Shown one piece after another: positions 59,475 to 64,000 of a stretch of DNA of 64,000 nt; the stretch's first letter is position 1, and every line of letters starts with the position of its first letter. A program made the translations under genes and the position numbers. The notes under the pieces were generated by a model that saw nothing but the letters and a program-made list of their open reading frames with translations, did not search any database and was not told the DNA's origin. The DNA comes from Absidia repens (lineage: Eukaryota; Mucoromycota; Mucoromycetes; Mucorales; Cunninghamellaceae), in NCBI GenBank assembly GCA_002105175.1, contig MCGE01000020.1:1-64000 (forward strand), in the 5' to 3' direction.

Positions 59475-60405
59475 CTACATTCGCTTGCGTTCCTTCTTGG
59501 GACCCTTTTTCTTATTTTCGGCATCTTTGTCCTGTTTTTGTTGACGTTGTTTATCCAAAAGCATCTTGTTTCGTTCCTTTTCCTTTTCATTTTGTTTCTT
59601 CATTTCTTCACGTCGCACCCGTTCTTTTTCTTGAATCAAAGCGGCATTTTGGTTGGATGTCAAATCATCTATCATAGCAATTGTCAAATATACATATATA
59701 TGTAATATCAGTCACTGAACAATATATTCATGCCCCAAACCTCTCTTCTTACCATCACGCGAGACAGTATCCATATCATCGTATTGTTGTCGTAGTCGAT
59801 CGCGTTGTATCTTTTGTTCCTTGGAAAGTTGTTTTGTTGCTGCGAGTTCGGCTGCTTTTTGCGCCAATTCTTCCCGCTCCTTTTCAGATTTTATAAGACG
59901 TTCCTTTTCAAGGGCTATAGTTCCCTCCAAAGAAAAGATGGGTGAGACATTATCATCCATAGTATCATCCATGTTTGTTCTTTTTTATTTTTATTTTTTT
60001 TACCTTGTGCTTGTTCGACTTGTTGTGCCTTGCGATCCAGCTCGACCTTTTCCTGATCTTGTTTCATAGCTTTCCAGTTCGATAATATAGTATCAATCAA
60101 GCTGTCTGTGGGTTCATCCTAATCATAGTTCTTATTAGAGTTCGGATCATACTCAGTTGCAATATATCATAAGTACACTTACCGTAGTTTCCGCCAAAAA
60201 TTCACCAATGACTTGATGTTTTTCATCGTCTTCTATGCTGTCATCCTGCACTATACCGACAATGTATTCCGAGATATCATCGTCTAATGGATGTACAAAT
60301 CAAACGGTGAGCCACTTTTTCTTTCTTTCTTTCCATCAGCCATTTTCACTTACCTTCAAGCTCAATAGCCTTCAATTGTTGAGTTACTTGATCTACAAGG
60401 TCCAT
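59475..60405 (-). CDS. CCDC43-like coiled-coil protein
   Basis: About five exons starting MDLVDQVTQQLKAIELE (60405). The N-terminal part follows the conserved fold of CCDC43: DDISEYIVGIVQDDSIEDDE, HQVIGEFLAETT, and DSLIDTILSNWKAM, close in pattern to animal YILGILQEE...L..ILSAFLEE. The middle holds LSKEQKIQRDRLRQQYDDMD, corresponding to SEEEKQRKAALLAQYADVTD. The C-terminus is a highly charged single helix (EKERVRREEMKKQNEKEKER) ending KKERKRM. The family is conserved in eukaryotes but its function is poorly known. It is the promoter-side neighbour of PAC1, in the same direction, with no sign of co-transcription. Confidence 0.78.
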
Positions 60406-61144
60406 GACGTTCAATCAAACAGAAAGAATTGTGCAAATTGGAAAGGAAAAGCCTAAAAAAAAAAATACATGAGAAAATTTAATCCCAGATGCTTCCAAGT
60501 ATTATTTTTTTTTCTGGCTTTCCAGAATCCATCCACACTAACATTCTCCCCCACCCCGTTGCTTTCCAGCAATGCCAGTAAATCTTTTCAAATATTTTGA
60601 ATTGTTTTATTCGTATCATTGTATATATGGTAACTGTATAAAAGGAAGAAAAAAAAAACAAAAGCTAAGAATAGAAAAATAAAGATAAAGCAACCCAAAG
60701 ATAAAAATAATTGTGTATATAAAATAGATAGAAAAGAAAAAAGAAGGATATCATGCTGGCAGGTAAAATGAAGTAAGAAAATACAAGAAGGGGTAAACGA
60801 AGAAAGGGAAGAGCAGTAAAAAAAATGTGGAAGGAAAAATCTATCACCAGCCTTTTTCTTCCTTCCAGAGAGAAAGAGAAAAAAAAATATGTAAATATAG
60901 TCAGCAATATATAAAGTAATAAATGAAGATTGGGGGAAGGGGTAAAGCGAGATCATCGTGCACAATATGTCAATATCACAACATCAGAGATAATAGTAAT
61001 AACAGTAATAATAATAGTAGTAGTAGTAGTGAGCAAGTTGATGAGGGAGAAGGGTAAGGTAAATACTAAAAAAGGAGGAAAAGGAGAAGGAACACCATCT
61101 AACGATATCTAGTCAGCAGAGACTCGCCCTCTCAAAACATCCAT
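60406..61144. other. intergenic, no gene seen
   Basis: Upstream region of the CCDC43-like gene and 3' flank of PAC1. Purine-rich on the plus strand, with (AGT)n near 61013-61030. Confidence 0.45.
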
Positions 61145-63157
61145 TTATCGACATTGCCACACCTTCACTGTTTGATCCACACTTCCTGTAGCAACCACAG
61201 GTGATGTATGACAATAGCTTTTTATAAAACAAAGAGAAATAAACAACAGTTAGTATTGATATAGAAAATTTCAAGTCAAAAGAAAGCGGGGTTACCTTAT
61301 ACAAGTAACAAAGTGATCATGAGCTTCTAAAGTTTTCATACATCGACCAGTTTTAAGATCCCAAATCTTGATTGACTTGTCATCAGAGGCACTTAGCAGA
61401 TACTTTCCACTAGGGTGAATCACCAGTCCACGAACCCAGTTGTCATGACCAACAAATGTATGGAGGAGTTGACCATTGATATCCCATAACTTGATCGTCT
61501 TGTCGCGAGATCCTGTAATGATGTATTGTCCCGCTATTGGCTGGTCTTTAGTTTTGTTCTAATACAAAAGTTGAGTTAATATGAATATTTTCATATATAA
61601 TGTTTTTTTTTTTTTTTTTTTTTTTTTTTTTCACTCTTGTCTTACTTCAATTCCCATCAATTGTTCAATATAAGGGTAGGCGTTGACAGGTGCAAAGATC
61701 GCCCATTCCACTACATGGTCGTGTCCTCTAAAGTCCATTTTTGTTTCAGTGGTTTGTAAATCCCAAAGTCGAGCGGTCTATATTCATTGATTTATGAAAT
61801 TGCCAAAAAGGATGTATATTAGTCATTCATTGTTAGTTTGCCTCATTCCCCTTCCAGTAACAGCATTTACCTGATCATTCGAAGCAGTCAATAACCATCT
61901 TCCATCTTCACTTGGCACGACAGACCTAACCCATTCCAAGTGTCCACTAAATGTTTTTTCACAATATCCGGATGCCATGTCCCATAATTTGATTGTTTTG
62001 TCACGAGATGCCGATACGATTTTATCCCCAGATGGTAAGAAACAAACGGATGAAACGCTATGATCATGCCCATACAATGTCTTGATGCACTTGTAGTCAT
62101 TGTTCACGTCCCACACTTTAATTGTCAAGTCCGCAGAGCAGGAAACTATAAATTATCATACAAATAAAGCAGTAGAGTCATTAGATCAACGTAATCTATG
62201 CACTATACATATAATATTTAGGTCTTACCAAGATAGTTTCCTTTAGGGTCAAAAGCCAAATCTTGAACAGCCTTGGTATGGCCCTTAAGAGTGCATTCAA
62301 AATCACCAGATTCGTAATCCCAAATTTTGATAGTGGTATCTTCAGACGCAGAGGCCAATACTTGATAAACGGGATGGAATTCGACACGAGTAATAGGATT
62401 GCGGTGACCTGTCAGACTATGTTGTTCTGGCGGTCGTGGAATCCAATCCCCTGAGCTTGTTTGCTTTCGTACAGGTGCATTGTTCAGTTCTTCTTGCATT
62501 TGTGCAGTCTTGGTTTCCAATTCCATAATCTATCAAAGAGAGATGACGGAAATTTAGTATATATCAAGGTTTCAAAAAAGAAAATTATCAATATAGTGAT
62601 TTACCTTTTTTTGTAGTCTAATAACGGAAGTCCACTTTTTTTCCAACAGACCAGCATATTTTTGCTTGGGATCAGGTACAAAGTCGCTAATGTGTGTTTC
62701 ATTCTTGAGCATGGCAAAAGATTCAGAGAAGCCACTTGCACTTAAATAGTCTAGAATAGCTTTGTGTCTACATAAAAATAAAAAAAATAGAAAAATTAAT
62801 AATGTGATAAAATGAGTAAAAACCATCCCCTTGAAGTTTCATCATGAGCATCCTTTGACTGTTTGCTTTACTGATAAACAAGAGAAGTAATAAGAGGAAC
62901 GATAGCAAGTTGTCGTTTCAAGTAGTTACATCATCCTGTTAAAGCAAGTTAACCAGTCTTTTCCACCAAAGATTGTCTTTGATGAAGAATTCCCTCTCCC
63001 TCTCCCCCTTTTTTTTGTCTTATTCGCGCTTTTTTCTTTTTGCCACCCATCATAAAAACACCACATATTTGCCCCATCTGAAATACAGCCTTTTTTTTTT
63101 TTTTTATTGAAACACTTACAGTTCTTCCTTTTGCCTTTCAGAAAGAATGCTTGTCAT
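61145..63157 (-). CDS. PAC1: Dynein regulator Pac1/LIS1/NudF
   Basis: WD40 protein that binds dynein and positions nuclei in hyphae. Exon 1 gives [13 protein letters not shown]. The LisH motif follows ([20 protein letters not shown]), then [19 protein letters not shown], the dimerising coiled coil, and [20 protein letters not shown], a family hallmark. Seven WD repeats are visible: [68 protein letters not shown] and [11 protein letters not shown] at the C-terminus. About seven exons, all joining in frame. Gene order with the carrier at 63741 is divergent. Confidence 0.97.
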
Positions 63158-63740
63158 TGTTAAGATGATATGTAAAATATAAATAAAACAATAAAATAAT
63201 AATAATAAATAAAGAAGGAAAAAGAAAAAAAAAGCTTGGGTGAACGAAAAAAAAAAAAAAGAAAAAGAAGGTTGGCCAAAATTTTTCTTTCCCCTTTGAC
63301 AAATTCCTCCCTGCTTCAACGATTTCGCACCCCGCCAGTCTCTTTCATCTCAAAAAATCAATGATGGTGAAATACAAAAAGTAGTGTGGAGAGATTTTTC
63401 TTTTTCCTTTGTCCAACGTTGGAATAGTTTCTTGGTCAAAGAAAAAAAAAAGGGGTTCTTTTTTTTTTTTTTTTTTTTGATGGATTGATCCAAGAAGCAG
63501 TCAAGATGGGATGACAGCAAAAGCACGTGGCCATTGGTGATTGCAATTGAGGAGAAAGGCGGGAAAAGGAAAAAAAATCAAGTCCAGATGAATTTGAGAT
63601 GACAACGAGAAAATCCAAATTCATATGTCGCAAATCCCCGCCCTAAACTCTTAATTTTTTTAGTTTAACTTTTTTCCTTTCCCCCTCTTTTTCCTTTCTT
63701 CTTCTTTTTTCCTCTTTGTCTTTTTTATATATACACAACC
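63158..63740. promoter_or_regulatory. divergent promoter region, PAC1/mitochondrial carrier
   Basis: 583-bp spacer. Near the carrier: AAATCCCCGCCCTAAAC at 63632 (GC-box-like), a long C/T-rich tract, and TTTATATATACACAACC just before the ATG. Poly-T and poly-A runs elsewhere. Confidence 0.4.
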
Positions 63741-64000
63741 ATGTCTGCCGAATTGAAAACCGAAGCTCCCATCAAGCTTGAAAAGGCTGCCTCTTCTACT
63801 GCCCAATCCGTTAAATCCTTCTTGTCTGGTGGTAGGTCTTCTTTCATGATTAGTTCATCTCCTTATAAAGCTCAAGTTTGACTCACCTTTTTCGTTTATC
63901 ATAGGATTTGGTGGTATGGCTGCTGTGTTGGTTGGGTAAGCTGAAATACAATCCGGTTGGAGTTAGGGGAAACGGAAAACATAGTAGCTAGTTTACTAAT
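63741..64000 (+). CDS. Mitochondrial carrier protein, N-terminal exons only (carnitine/acylcarnitine carrier-like)
   Basis: Truncated by the window end. Exon 1 (63741-63831) reads MSAELKTEAPIKLEKAASS, then AQSVKSFLSGG; exon 2 (63905-63935) adds FGGMAAVLVG and ends at GTAAGC. The pattern K(S/N)FLSGGFGG...VLVG is the start of the first helix of SLC25 carriers, and the GGFGG(M/V) form is most like the carnitine/acylcarnitine carrier (Crc1/SLC25A20), where HPFD would follow. Only the first ~40 residues are visible, so the subfamily is a guess. Confidence 0.6.

Overview
The window is nuclear DNA from a filamentous fungus, most likely an early-diverging one (Mucoromycota, probably Mucorales). This is inferred from AT-rich spacers full of poly-T/poly-A runs, short GT-AG introns (about 50-120 bp) in nearly every gene, several micro-exons, conserved fungal housekeeping genes, and one gene of a type I know as an expanded Mucorales family. 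No operons: neighbouring genes are functionally unrelated.

Layout. 1-4289: repeats (an LTR-like element with an internal 16-bp minisatellite, a long TTG microsatellite, one copy of a dispersed transcript-like repeat) and a decayed membrane-protein gene. 4290-11384: GDP-mannose transporter (minus), membrane-anchored M28 peptidase (plus), STYX-type dual-specificity phosphatase (plus). 13128-20392: a tiny zinc-knuckle gene, a half-size DMT-type transporter, a MAM3/CNNM metal-homeostasis protein, a dimethylargininase, ribosomal protein eS27 (minus). 21308-27858: a 2068-residue spectraplakin-like cytolinker (two calponin-homology domains, long helical rod, GAS2/GAR domain). 28240-33910: four dispersed repeat copies, a SAM methyltransferase (minus) and tRNA-Asp(GUC). 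34179-40990: accessory island with an LTR-like element and a 4.9-kb structure bounded by 0.7-0.9-kb inverted repeats. That structure carries a frame-broken gene with a PD-(D/E)XK-like signature, a 232-bp tandem duplication and a Tc1/mariner transposase remnant. 41256-45653: APQ12-like membrane protein and a tandem-duplicated membrane-anchored amidohydrolase. 48918-63157, all minus: NUP84/NUP107, RRP8, an RBM5/10-type G-patch protein, a CCDC43-like protein, PAC1/LIS1. From 63741: the start of a mitochondrial carrier.

The most unusual items are the fungal CH-CH-rod-GAR protein, the inverted-repeat island with its nuclease-like cargo gene, and a six-copy dispersed repeat that looks like a non-coding Pol II transcription unit (GC-box-like start, pyrimidine tract, conserved GGGGAAACCC hairpin, AATAAA signal). 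Exon coordinates come from reading splice sites and frames by eye. Family assignments come from recognised motifs, not database searches.
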